NCBI GenBank assembly: GCA_913065125.1
Contig: CAJYAG010000002.1
Location: forward strand, 558,001 to 622,000
DNA length: 64,000 nucleotides
Source: an uncultured Flavobacteriaceae bacterium
GTDB taxonomy: Bacteria > Bacteroidota > Bacteroidia > Flavobacteriales > Flavobacteriaceae
Direction: 5' to 3'
Shown piece after piece: positions 16,535 through 24,533 of the stretch; position 1 is the first letter of the stretch; every line of letters begins with the position of its first letter. The translations under genes and the position numbers were made by a program. The notes beneath the pieces are model-generated. The model was not told the DNA's origin and made no database searches. It saw nothing but the letters and a program-made list of their open reading frames with translations.

Positions 16535-17080
16535 TTAATTATTCAGTTCTAATAATTTGTCAATTTTCGGTCTCCAAAATTCTATTAATTCAGGTTTGTC
16601 TAAATCAGTATTATAAAGAGAATCTTCCATTATTCGTAATTCAGCATATATTTTATCTCCGATTTTTACCAAATCAGAAAATGATTTGTCATTATCATAT
16701 TTAATTTTATTTATTTCTTTATTAAACTTTCGAGCATAACTTTCGTAAAGGTCAAAACGTAACTTTTGAAGTTTCATATTTTCCTTAAAATTTAAAGTGT
16801 CTTTTATCCAAGATTTATTTTTGTCAAACATTGCTTTTACTTCAGCATCTTTCAAGTTTGTTGATTTTAAATAAAGTCCGTGAAACCACCATATTTTGGA
16901 TTCAGAATTATTGTTTATTTCGGCTTGAAAGTCAGTTGGTTTTAATTCAACGTTTTCTTTCCAAAAGATAGCGTGTTTCGCGAAGAAGTAATGTTTTATC
17001 TCAATTCTATAATTCCAGTATATAATTCCAATTATTAAAATTGACGATATTATAATTAAGAGTTTCTTCGGTCTTTTCAT
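16535..17080 (-). CDS. Cassette gene: membrane-anchored protein, unknown
   Basis: The open frame extends upstream to 17149, but those first 23 codons are read from attC-15 and its border. The ATG at 17080, giving MKRPKKLLIIISSILIIGII, makes a proper signal anchor and is taken as start (181 residues). The rest is a helical domain outside the membrane with WWFHGLYLK and YESYARKFNKEINKIK words. No family recognised. Single gene of its cassette. Confidence 0.65.
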   Translation of the reverse strand: MKRPKKLLIIISSILIIGIIYWNYRIEIKHYFFAKHAIFWKENVELKPTDFQAEINNNSESKIWWFHGLYLKSTNLKDAEVKAMFDKNKSWIKDTLNFKENMKLQKLRFDLYESYARKFNKEINKIKYDNDKSFSDLVKIGDKIYAELRIMEDSLYNTDLDKPELIEFWRPKIDKLLELNN

Positions 17081-17090
17081 AATTATGTAC

Positions 17091-17214
17091 AACGGTCTAG
17101 TGTATGATTTCGTTGCGTGTTTAAACACTAAATTTAGCAAATAAATCACAGATAGAAAGTCCGCGAGGACTTTTGTAAGTAAGCTATAACTAGCAATGAA
17201 TTATACACATTGTT
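17091..17214. repeat. attC-like site 15
   Basis: A 124-bp site nearly identical to site 12. The central stem is GAAAGTCC / GGACTTTT with one weakened closing pair. The outer arms are TCTAGTGTATGATT and GAATTATACACA. Confidence 0.88.
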
Positions 17215-17623
17215 ACCTGCTGGCTTTATTCAGTTTCCTATTATTTGTTTTTCCGAAACAATATTTTCCAATTCCAATTAAAATCAGCACGATAGCAACT
17301 ACTGCTGAAAACCAAGCAGTATTATAAACTCCGTAGTAAAATTGGTCGATTGGTATAAAATCCGAAAATTCCGTTCCTAAAATTATACATACTAAAAATA
17401 TTCGGATTACTGTTTTGAACCAACTTGGTTTAGTCAGCATTTCATAAATTCCGATTATGAAAACAAATAGAAATAGTGAGTCGTAAGTAATATTCAGATT
17501 AATCAGAGAATCAAGTTCAGGATTTGCTTTTTTCCATTCTTGAAGTTTAAAATATTCTTTAATTGATAGAGCTAACTGAATAAGAATAATGACTATTGAA
17601 AAAAGAGGTTTGTAGAGTTTCAT
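17213..17623 (-). CDS. Cassette gene: four-helix membrane protein (copy 2)
   Basis: A 136-residue protein, about nine-tenths identical to that at 11076-11486 with the C-terminal tail most different. It is again the second gene of a two-gene cassette, starting 5 bp after the stop of the first gene and sharing its stop codon with the attC border. The cassette ends (GTTACCTGC / GCAGGTAAC) and attC also match the sister cassette, so the two descend from one cassette whose first gene was replaced. Confidence 0.7.
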   Translation of the reverse strand: MKLYKPLFSIVIILIQLALSIKEYFKLQEWKKANPELDSLINLNITYDSLFLFVFIIGIYEMLTKPSWFKTVIRIFLVCIILGTEFSDFIPIDQFYYGVYNTAWFSAVVAIVLILIGIGKYCFGKTNNRKLNKASR

Positions 17624-17628
17624 TATTT

Positions 17629-18084
17629 TTATTCCATTATTTCTTTCACTTGTTCCTCCAAGTTTTCAATTCCGTTAAACTTTCTAAAGTTCAAATCTTT
17701 TCCAGTTGATTTTAATTCAGATGTCAATTCTAAAATCAAGTCCAATGGCTCGATTTCGTGTCCAAATAGGTTTTGGTCAAATTGAGTTCCGATTAGTAGT
17801 CCATCATTTGCAATTCCAACACACCAATTTTCCATAAATTCAGCTAATGAGATTTCGGTCACCTTGTATTTTCTCCATTCATCTTTTGCACAAGATTTAG
17901 CTTGAACCTTTTCTGCCCAGAAACATATCATTCCGATTGGATTTCCATTATCGTCCTCAAATTGGGTTGAGCTTGATGTTGCAAAACCATTTTTACTCTT
18001 CAGTCCGTAAACTATTCCGTTTTCAGAAACTGTCTTTATGAATTTCTGATGTCGATTTTTCAATGTGATTGAATCTTGGAACAT
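17629..18084 (-). CDS. DUF2750-family protein
   Basis: A 151-residue soluble protein matching the DUF2750 pattern: FIKTVSENGIVYGLKSKNGF near the N-terminus, then CFWAEKVQAKSCAKDEWRKY, then ISLAEFMENWCVGI and an LFGHEIEPLDLILEL end. Proteins of this family are often encoded near toxin or immunity genes, but no biochemical role is established to my knowledge. It is the first gene of the cassette shared with the membrane protein at 17213. Confidence 0.75.
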   Translation of the reverse strand: MFQDSITLKNRHQKFIKTVSENGIVYGLKSKNGFATSSSTQFEDDNGNPIGMICFWAEKVQAKSCAKDEWRKYKVTEISLAEFMENWCVGIANDGLLIGTQFDQNLFGHEIEPLDLILELTSELKSTGKDLNFRKFNGIENLEEQVKEIME

Positions 18085-18104
18085 AGTTTTTTTAGCTTGC
18101 AGGT

Positions 18105-18228
18105 AACGTGTTTGTATATGGTTTGTTGCGTAGTTTAAGCACCTAATTTAGCAAATAAAAACCGAATAGAAAATCCGTGAGGATTTTCGTAAGTAGGCTA
18201 GAACTAGCAATAAATTATATACGTTGTT
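18105..18228. repeat. attC-like site 16
   Basis: A 124-bp site of the main family. The central stem is GAAAATCC / GGATTTTC with a GTGA loop, so the loop changes while the stem is kept. The next cassette starts GTTGTGGGTA and ends TACCCACAAC. Confidence 0.9.
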
Positions 18229-18240
18229 GTGGGTAGTACT

Positions 18241-19449
18241 TTATTCATTGGCTGTATTTACTATAAATTTTGCTCTTTCAAGTAGTTCATCAAAAGTAAT
18301 GATTTCAATATCCTTGATACTCTTTCTGTAAAGTTCAAAAGAACTATACTTTTCTTTATTTACTCCATTTTCAGTTTCAAATTCTTTCAGCGAACCAACT
18401 AATAGAAAAGATTTTGGTCGATACATAAAGATTTCTTCTCCTGTTGGATTTCCGATACCATCTGTCGGTTGAACTTTGTTGACTAAATTTTCTAACGAAC
18501 TTTGTACTGTTTTGTGTATTTGAGAAATTCCACCAGAAAGTTCATTGGAAGGTGGAAAGACATTTGGTCTATAAGGTGAGTTTAGTAATTGTGTTTTATG
18601 AGTTTTTATTTCTGCGAAACATAAATAACTAATTATTCCTTTTGATTTCATTAAAGCATCTATTCTTTTACCTCTATGAACGATGTCATAACCATCAACT
18701 ACTTGCTCTAATTTCTTTTTCTCTAATGGAACATTAATAATATATTGTAAACCATAACCAAAAACCCACGTATTTTTTTCAAAAAAGGTTTGCCAAAGAG
18801 CTTCATCTTTGGAAATATTCAAGCGCGTTTTTTCGGATTCGAAAAATCCATTTTCGGATAGAAGTTTTTCGAAATATTCGAGTTGTTCTTTTTTATAGAC
18901 AAGGTTTAAAATATCATCTTGGGTTACATTGTCATTAAGCACTTCTTTGAAAAGTTCTTCGTTGTCTTTGTAAATCGAAAATGCTTGTTCTTTCGTTAAT
19001 ATTAATTTCTTTAACTCTTCGTCCTTTATGCTAAATCCTTTTTCGTCTTCAAGGTTTAATTCTTTAATGCTTTTAAGAAAATCTACAAGAGTTCTGATTT
19101 CATCGCCTCTAAACGAAAAGTAAGTTTTGTGAGGTGAACCAGTATCAGAAGTGAATTTTTGAATTGTTAATATGTAAATCCCTTTATTGTCTTCTAAAAA
19201 TTTCGCAGTAATTTCTTGTCTTCCATTAGGTGTTATCCGAATTTTTATTTCATTTTTTTCTTTAAAAAAACCAAATGTGTTTTCTGAATCTATAACTTTT
19301 GAAGCATATCTAATAGGAATGATTTTTTCAACAACTTTTCCGTTTTCAAGTTCAGGTCTTTTTGTATTCACTCTCTTTGATACATAGGTTTTTTTTGGAA
19401 CTTTTCCTTTATGGTAATCGTATTCACTATTTTCAAATTCTTTTGCCAT
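18241..19449 (-). CDS. sduA: Shedu anti-phage nuclease (DUF4263)
   Basis: A 402-residue protein with the Shedu signature. The conserved LWQTFFEKNTWVFGYGL region (219-234) precedes a PD-(D/E)xK nuclease core RIDALMKS...FAEIKTH with D264, E280 and K282. Then come YRPNVFPPSNELSGGISQ and an FLLVGS strand. The N-terminal ~200 residues form the variable sensing part. Shedu is a known single-protein phage defence system that degrades DNA on infection. It is the only gene of its cassette, and the cassette ends match exactly over 10 bp. All catalytic residues appear intact. Confidence 0.92.
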   Translation of the reverse strand: MAKEFENSEYDYHKGKVPKKTYVSKRVNTKRPELENGKVVEKIIPIRYASKVIDSENTFGFFKEKNEIKIRITPNGRQEITAKFLEDNKGIYILTIQKFTSDTGSPHKTYFSFRGDEIRTLVDFLKSIKELNLEDEKGFSIKDEELKKLILTKEQAFSIYKDNEELFKEVLNDNVTQDDILNLVYKKEQLEYFEKLLSENGFFESEKTRLNISKDEALWQTFFEKNTWVFGYGLQYIINVPLEKKKLEQVVDGYDIVHRGKRIDALMKSKGIISYLCFAEIKTHKTQLLNSPYRPNVFPPSNELSGGISQIHKTVQSSLENLVNKVQPTDGIGNPTGEEIFMYRPKSFLLVGSLKEFETENGVNKEKYSSFELYRKSIKDIEIITFDELLERAKFIVNTANE

Positions 19450-19475
19450 AATATTGGTTTTCCGGTATTACCCAC

Positions 19476-19601
19476 AACGGTCTCGTATAAGAATAGTTGC
19501 GGGTTTACGTGAGAGGATTTTCCGCAGGAAAATCAGACGTAGTAAACTTGCAACGACCTTTAGTTAAGCCCAAAATTGAGCGATTATTTTTATACATTGT
19601 T
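19476..19601. repeat. attC-like site 17
   Basis: A 126-bp site. The central stem is GATTTTCC / GGAAAATC, and the outer arms are TCTCGTATAAGAATAG and CGATTATTTTTATACA. It is most like site 1. The next cassette starts GTTGCCCACA and ends TGTGGGCAAC. Confidence 0.86.
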
Positions 19602-19616
19602 GCCCACAGTATTTTT

Positions 19617-19988
19617 TCAATAAATCGGTCCATCGAACTTCACAATCGTTGTGTCTTTTTCAACAATAAAGTCGACCCAATGGTCGAGTGAGCCTCCATT
19701 CGTGTAATATCCGCCTCCACTTATTTCCTTTTTTCCATTCGCACGAGTAAAAGTAAGAGAGTATGCTCCGTCACTTTTGTTTTTCCGCATCGATAAGAAT
19801 TCGGTTATACTTTCATTCGGTTCTATTCGGTCAATTTTTATAGTCTCCAGTTTTTCAGTCGTTGTGAATTCCACATTAGTTATCGGTTCGCTTGAGTCAT
19901 TTTTAATTTTCATTTCAATTCCGTTTTCTTTGAACATAAAACAAGAGTTCAAAGTCATAATTATCATTATTGCGAGCAGTTTCTTCAT
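19617..19988 (-). CDS. Cassette gene: small lipoprotein
   Basis: A 123-residue protein starting MKKLLAIMIIMTLNSCFMF, a lipoprotein signal with the lipid cysteine at 16. The mature part is a small beta-rich domain (EMKIKNDSSEPITNVEFTTT and VDFIVEKDTTIVKF). No family recognised. It is the only gene of the smallest protein-coding cassette here, about 400 bp. Confidence 0.7.
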   Translation of the reverse strand: MKKLLAIMIIMTLNSCFMFKENGIEMKIKNDSSEPITNVEFTTTEKLETIKIDRIEPNESITEFLSMRKNKSDGAYSLTFTRANGKKEISGGGYYTNGGSLDHWVDFIVEKDTTIVKFDGPIY

Positions 19989-19997
19989 ATTGTGGGC

Positions 19998-20120
19998 AAC
20001 GGTTTTGTATATGATACGTTGCGTGTGTAAGTAACTAATTTAGCAAATAAAAACCGAATAGAAAATCTGCGAGGATTTTCGTAAGTAGGCTAGTACTAGC
20101 AATGGATTATATACGTTGTT
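19998..20120. repeat. attC-like site 18
   Basis: A 123-bp site. The central stem is GAAAATCT / GGATTTTC, with a T-G pair next to the GCGA loop. The outer arms are TTTTGTATATGAT and GGATTATATAC. The next cassette starts GTTAGCAAAA and ends TTTTGCTAAC. Confidence 0.88.
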
Positions 20121-21048
20121 AGCAAAAGTTTTTATATTCCATAAATTTCTTCCAATAACCTAAAGCTGGCGATTCGGCAAATTTCGTTTCTGGATTCATT
20201 GATATTATTTGAAATCCGCCATTATTCATTTTAGGTGAGTGTTCGTTATAATTCTCTCTAAATTCATCGTGCATACCATTCAGAACGTCAGAAATTTTTA
20301 AAAGAGTTTGTTTTATTAATTCAAAGGAAGCGTAACTTATACAATATTCTAAATCCTTATCTATAATTTTCTTTAGATTAGATTTGATTTTTTCAGAGCA
20401 TTTAAATTGTGTAGATACTTTTCCTGAATTTAATTCCCACGTTAAGTTTGCAAATGAAGTTGATTTTTTTCGATGAATAAGTTCAGCACGATAATCGTTA
20501 AATTTACTCACAAATTCTGAATTCACTTTCTTTATATTTTCGGCAAATTTTCTTTTCGCAAACTCACTTTTATTATTGTGACAATGTTTAACTAAAGTTA
20601 TCCATTGTAATTTTGTTTGTGGATTCTCTCCAAAGACAAATTGAGTCAACATAGCAAGATAATCAAAGCAAGAGGATAGATGAAAAACTATACTATCATA
20701 AATTGCCATAATTTCGTCCGAAGCCATTTCAAAATGAGGATTTCCCATAAAATAACCATCGAAAACGTTTGGTTTATCTTTTAGCATTTTTGCAAATCGA
20801 TTTTCAATTTCTAATTTTCTCGTAATGAGTAAATAAAAATGAAGGTTTGCACTCCTAATTCTATAATTAATATTATCTCTTAATTCGTAAATTTCGTGTT
20901 TACCATCTTTGGATTGTCCAAATACATTATTTACGTGGTAACCATAATCCATCGCTAAAGCCATAAATCCTCCATAAACTACTTTTATCAGACTTTGAAT
21001 TTCGTCTAACTTTTCTTGAGGCTGGTCTATGAATATTATTTTGCTCAC
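20119..21048 (-). CDS. Cassette gene: HEPN-like helical protein
   Basis: A 309-residue, largely helical protein starting with GTG. The central part, FHLSSCFDYLAMLTQFVFGE followed by FNDYRAELIHRKK, has the RxxxxH spacing (R187, H192) of HEPN nucleases and resembles bacterial HEPN-like proteins of unknown role. If active it would cut RNA, a usual way to stop phage growth. Its stop codon overlaps the terminal GTT of attC-18, and the gene fills its cassette. The family call rests on the motif and helix pattern alone. Confidence 0.6.
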   Translation of the reverse strand: MSKIIFIDQPQEKLDEIQSLIKVVYGGFMALAMDYGYHVNNVFGQSKDGKHEIYELRDNINYRIRSANLHFYLLITRKLEIENRFAKMLKDKPNVFDGYFMGNPHFEMASDEIMAIYDSIVFHLSSCFDYLAMLTQFVFGENPQTKLQWITLVKHCHNNKSEFAKRKFAENIKKVNSEFVSKFNDYRAELIHRKKSTSFANLTWELNSGKVSTQFKCSEKIKSNLKKIIDKDLEYCISYASFELIKQTLLKISDVLNGMHDEFRENYNEHSPKMNNGGFQIISMNPETKFAESPALGYWKKFMEYKNFC

Positions 21049-21071
21049 GGATGTTCGTTTAAATTTTTGCT

Positions 21072-21197
21072 AACGTGTTTGTGTATGATTTTGTTGCGGT
21101 TAAAAGTGCAATCCACTTTCCGCCGTAGCGGAAAGATAATTAATTCGCGTGAATTTCCGACAGGGAAATTCCGCAGCAATTAATTATACACGGTGTT
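21072..21197. repeat. attC-like site 19 (two-hairpin subtype)
   Basis: A 126-bp site whose centre carries two hairpins: CTTTCCGC / GCGGAAAG and GAATTTCC / GGGAAATTC. The outer arms GTTTGTGTATGATTTTG and AATTAATTATACAC are as in the main family. The same subtype recurs at sites 20 and 22. Confidence 0.88.
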
Positions 21198-21209
21198 GTA
21201 AACAGTATT

Positions 21210-21797
21210 TTATTTTTCAATTATTTTTTTCAATTCGGAAAACATACATTCAATTGGTTTTAATTTCAATAATGGATTTAATCCGATTGTTTGTTGTTTA
21301 GGCTTTTGTTTGTTTAATATTTCTGTTTTTAAAACGAAAAAAGTCCATTGATCTAAATTTAAAGGATTAATTGTTTTTTGGTCTTTATTTTTTAATAAAC
21401 AAAAAATATAAAAATCACTCCAACGTTTTTTTGTTCCGTCATATTTTGGATTGTCATTTGTTCCTGCAGTTGGTGAAATTCCAAATTTTATATCAGAGTA
21501 TTTCTTCTGTTCCCAACTTTGTATATAAGCAGCAGATTTAATCTCTAACTTTTTTCCACAATTAGAAATCAGGTCAAAATCGTCCCATTCAATTCGATAG
21601 TCAGATTCAATTTCGAGTGCTTTTTTTATAATAAATTCCGCTAAAATTCCACGAGTTCTATTCTCAATCAAATTCGATTGATTCCAGCTCCAAAACTCCG
21701 ATAATTCAAACTTTAGAGTTTTGTTTTCTATCTGAAATTTTTCGTTTCCGATTTTCTTTTCGCAATGATTTTTGGTAAAGTCAAAATGTTCGTTCAA
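21210..21797 (-). CDS. Cassette gene: PD-(D/E)xK nuclease-like protein
   Basis: A 195-residue soluble protein beginning with TTG. A helix TRGILAEFIIKKALEIE (with E54) is followed by WDDFDLISNCGKKLEIKSAA, giving D75, E85 and K87. This is the classic layout of a restriction-type nuclease core. It has no separate methylase in the cassette, so it may restrict modified DNA or act in another defence setting. It is the only gene of its cassette, with ends matching over 10 bp. Confidence 0.7.
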   Translation of the reverse strand: MNEHFDFTKNHCEKKIGNEKFQIENKTLKFELSEFWSWNQSNLIENRTRGILAEFIIKKALEIESDYRIEWDDFDLISNCGKKLEIKSAAYIQSWEQKKYSDIKFGISPTAGTNDNPKYDGTKKRWSDFYIFCLLKNKDQKTINPLNLDQWTFFVLKTEILNKQKPKQQTIGLNPLLKLKPIECMFSELKKIIEK

Positions 21798-21807
21798 TAT
21801 TGTTTAC

Positions 21808-21932
21808 AACGTGTTTGTGTATGATTTTTTGCGGTTAAAAGTGCGATCCACTTTCCGCCGTAGCGGAAAGATAATTAATTCGCGTGAATTTCCGACAGGG
21901 AAATTCCGCAGCAATTAATTATACACGGTGTT
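21808..21932. repeat. attC-like site 20 (two-hairpin subtype)
   Basis: A 125-bp site nearly identical to sites 19 and 22, with hairpins CTTTCCGC / GCGGAAAG and GAATTTCC / GGGAAATTC. The next cassette starts GTTGTAAGTA and ends TACTTACAAC. Confidence 0.9.
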
Positions 21933-21942
21933 GTAAGTAGTG

Positions 21943-22632
21943 TCATTCAGCACAAAATTTATTTATTCGTACTAATTCATCTAGTTCAACACCACTTAGT
22001 ATTCCTGTTTTCAAAGCTTTTTTAAAGTTCAAACACGCATTAATTGTATCTTTTAAATATTCATATGACCTTCCTTTATAATAATAAGAAGTTCCGTCAA
22101 GTGTTCTATTCTTAGCATCAATAATCTCTTTAAAATCTAAAATAGCTTTTAAAGTATTTTTCATTTCATGGTATGTTAATGCCCTTTCAAATCTAAGCTC
22201 ATCAATTTCAACGTAGTACTGGAAATCTTTATCGAAGTCGCCATTATATTCAATATAGATTCTTTCTTGTTTATCAGTAGCTTTAATTGCTTTCGAATAA
22301 TAATAAATAGCAGAGTCATTTAAATTTAATTTTTTGAAGTTATTAGCAATATTGGCTAGAGCAAGAGTATTGTCATGGTCAAAGCTTATAATTTTTTTAT
22401 AGTCTGAAATTGCTCCATCAAAATCTCCAGTAGATGATTTATTTGTGCCTCTGTTAATTAGTGAAGGTCTAAAGTTTGGATTCTTTTTTAAGATTCTGTC
22501 ATGAATTAAATTAGCTTCTGTATAAGAATTTAAATTTTCAAGATCTGAAGCTTTGAAGTAAAGTTCTTTGTTTGAAACAGGTCTTTCACAACTTATTAAA
22601 GTCAGTAGGATAATTATTAAGTATTGTTTCAT
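21943..22632 (-). CDS. Cassette gene: TPR-repeat lipoprotein
   Basis: A 229-residue protein with a lipoprotein signal (MKQYLIIILLTLISCERP, lipid cysteine at 15) and four to five tetratricopeptide repeats, for example DFDGAISDYKKIISFDHDN and NDSAIYYYSKAIKA. Expected to be anchored in a membrane facing the periplasm and to bind other proteins. It is distinct from the TPR lipoprotein at 9630 but of similar type. Single gene of its cassette. Confidence 0.8.
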   Translation of the reverse strand: MKQYLIIILLTLISCERPVSNKELYFKASDLENLNSYTEANLIHDRILKKNPNFRPSLINRGTNKSSTGDFDGAISDYKKIISFDHDNTLALANIANNFKKLNLNDSAIYYYSKAIKATDKQERIYIEYNGDFDKDFQYYVEIDELRFERALTYHEMKNTLKAILDFKEIIDAKNRTLDGTSYYYKGRSYEYLKDTINACLNFKKALKTGILSGVELDELVRINKFCAE

Positions 22633-22650
22633 TTTTCAAGCATTACTTAC

Positions 22651-22775
22651 AACGTTGTTGTATAAGGAAAGTTGCGGTTTTGTCAGCGAGGAATTTCCGA
22701 AGGAAATTCAGAAGTTGGCAAAAATGCAACTGCCTTTGATTAAGCCTAATTTAGCAATTTTTTTTATACGGTGTT
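22651..22775. repeat. attC-like site 21
   Basis: A 125-bp site. The central stem is GAATTTCC / GGAAATTC, the paired variant of the GATTTTCC / GGAAAATC stem. The outer arms are GTTGTATAAGGAAAG and TTTTTTTATACGG. The next cassette starts GTTAGCCAAA and ends TTTGGCTAAC. Confidence 0.87.
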
Positions 22776-22783
22776 AGCCAAAG

Positions 22784-23572
22784 TTATTTTATTAATTCTC
22801 GTTTTAACTTAAACATAAATGGTTCTCTTGATAATTGAAAAACCTTAATTTTTTTCAGATTACAAATTTTCAATATTTCTGTTTTATCATTGTCAGATAT
22901 TTCAGTGCCAAGAATAATTTCAGATATAAATTCATCTGGATATTTTATTGTTCTATCTTTTTTAGTCAGTCCTTCAAGTTTTAAGTTGATTAATCTAAAT
23001 TCTTCTTCATATTCCCATTCAACCGATTTGTGTCCAAGTTGTAAAAACGCATCCTGAATCGGTTCTAATTTTTTCAAGGGATTTCTTTCAGGAAATTTTG
23101 TAGAATAGTTAACTTCAAAACCAGCTCCAAAAAGATTAGAATTTCTCATTCTATCTTCATTAAAACCAATACAAAAACCTTTATGATTATTTCCATAATG
23201 TGACCACATTAATAGTGAATTCCATTTTTTTGATAGAGATAAAATCCCATAACAATCATTGGTTTGTTTAAAAAAATGATTTTCGTGATTTTGTTGTACT
23301 TCTTGAGGGTTTTTAAATCTTTTTTTAAAATTATCACTAATTTTTTTAATTTCACTTTTTGTTAGTTTGTTTAATTTTTCTTGATGTTTAGACTCAATAT
23401 ATTCCATAAATTGGTCAACTTTATCTTGAGTATTTAATAAGTGATAATTTTCAGGAATTCGACAATCAAAAGGGTCGTTAAATGAACCTGGTGAAGCCAT
23501 AAATATTTCATTTTCTGTTAAAATGTTTTTATGATAATTATCCGACCAATTCCTATATTTATATAATATCAC
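22784..23572 (-). CDS. DUF2971-family protein
   Basis: The frame extends to 23719 but its first ~40 codons read through attC-22. A GTG at 23572, giving VILYKYRNWSDNYHKNIL, is the expected start (about 262 residues), since family members begin with an LYKYR word. Further DUF2971 marks are FMASPGSFNDPFDC, GILSLSKKWNSLLMWSHYGN and HKGFCIGF. The family is common in defence islands and is suspected to be a nucleotide- or nucleic-acid-modifying enzyme; its reaction is not established. It is the only gene of its cassette. Confidence 0.82.
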   Translation of the reverse strand: MILYKYRNWSDNYHKNILTENEIFMASPGSFNDPFDCRIPENYHLLNTQDKVDQFMEYIESKHQEKLNKLTKSEIKKISDNFKKRFKNPQEVQQNHENHFFKQTNDCYGILSLSKKWNSLLMWSHYGNNHKGFCIGFNEDRMRNSNLFGAGFEVNYSTKFPERNPLKKLEPIQDAFLQLGHKSVEWEYEEEFRLINLKLEGLTKKDRTIKYPDEFISEIILGTEISDNDKTEILKICNLKKIKVFQLSREPFMFKLKRELIK

Positions 23573-23612
23573 AATTTTTTTTTGAAGTTCTGATTTTCCG
23601 TTAATTTTGGCT

Positions 23613-23737
23613 AACGTGTTTGTGTATAATTTTTTGCGGTTAAAAGTGCGATCCACTTTCCGCCGTAGCGGAAAGATAATTAATTCGCGTGAATTTCCGA
23701 CAGGGAAATTCCGCAGCAATTAATTATACACGGTGTT
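23613..23737. repeat. attC-like site 22 (two-hairpin subtype)
   Basis: A 125-bp site, same subtype as sites 19 and 20, with hairpins CTTTCCGC / GCGGAAAG and GAATTTCC / GGGAAATTC. The next cassette starts and ends with the palindrome GTTGTACAAC. Confidence 0.9.
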
Positions 23738-23750
23738 GTACAACGTAATT

Positions 23751-24368
23751 TTATTTTTCCGCTGTTATTATTTTTCCAAAATTGCTTTCCATAGTTCCAG
23801 AAATACAAGAATTTGTCAAAATCACAGTTTTGGTTTTAGACAATTCATTCCATTTTTTGATATTCATTTCAATATTTTTTATATAAAACTTATTTTTTTT
23901 GAATTCTATTTTTGGTTTTTTTATTTTTCCAATTGGTATTTCTTGTATTTGAAACTCCTCATTTTCTTCGCTTTCCTCAATATTATTTTCTTTTTTTTCA
24001 GTTTTCGGACTTAAGTCAATAAATTCATTAATTTCAAAACCTGAAATAATATAATTTTGATTTTTTTTAAAGGTTCTCGAACAATTTCCTGCATTTAATT
24101 GATTTAAATAAATATATTTCGCTTTAACTTTTCCTTTAATTATTCTTTCAACTTTTATTACAACTTCGTTCGCAGAATTATTCCTTTTCCATAGAATATC
24201 GGATATTTCATTATTCTCTAAATTTATATTCTCAACAACTTTTCCAATAAAAATATAGTCAACTTTTTCCTTTAATTTTTCAATATTTTTTTCATTAATT
24301 TCTCCGCATTCACACGCGAATAATTTAGTTGTAAATAATATAATTAATATTAATATTGTCTGTTTCAT
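23751..24368 (-). CDS. Cassette gene: secreted NTR/TIMP-like protein
   Basis: A 205-residue protein with a signal peptide (MKQTILILIILFTTKLFA) directly followed by CECG. VDYIFIGKV, IKGKVKAKYIYL and a GNCSRTFKKNQNYIISG segment then follow, the pattern of netrin/TIMP-type domains in bacterial secreted proteins. A charged linker rich in glutamate (about 125-145) precedes a C-terminal part with two further cysteines possible for disulphides. Role unknown. Single gene of its cassette. Confidence 0.65.
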   Translation of the reverse strand: MKQTILILIILFTTKLFACECGEINEKNIEKLKEKVDYIFIGKVVENINLENNEISDILWKRNNSANEVVIKVERIIKGKVKAKYIYLNQLNAGNCSRTFKKNQNYIISGFEINEFIDLSPKTEKKENNIEESEENEEFQIQEIPIGKIKKPKIEFKKNKFYIKNIEMNIKKWNELSKTKTVILTNSCISGTMESNFGKIITAEK

Positions 24369-24380
24369 TTTATGTTGTAC

Positions 24381-24506
24381 AACGTGTTCGTGTATGGTTC
24401 AGTTGCGTTGGTTAAGAACTAAGTTAGTAAAATAGAACGAACCAGAGGAAATTCCGAAGGAATTTCCAAGTAGGCGATAATCAAGCAATTGATTATACAC
24501 GTTGTT
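24381..24506. repeat. attC-like site 23
   Basis: A 126-bp site. The central stem is GGAAATTCC / GGAATTTCC, and the outer arms are GTTCGTGTATGGTTC and TTGATTATACACG. The next cassette starts GTTGTAAGTA and ends TACTTACAAC. Confidence 0.87.
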
Positions 24507-24533
24507 GTAAGTAGTATTTTTTTTCTATAAAGT

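Noticed and set aside
19497..19691. Plus-strand frame MRVYVRGFSAGKSD
   Set aside because: It is read from attC-17 and the antisense of a lipoprotein gene.
22784..23719. Full 311-residue version of the DUF2971 protein
   Set aside because: The first ~40 residues are encoded by attC-22, whereas family members begin with the LYKYR word reached from the GTG at 23572.
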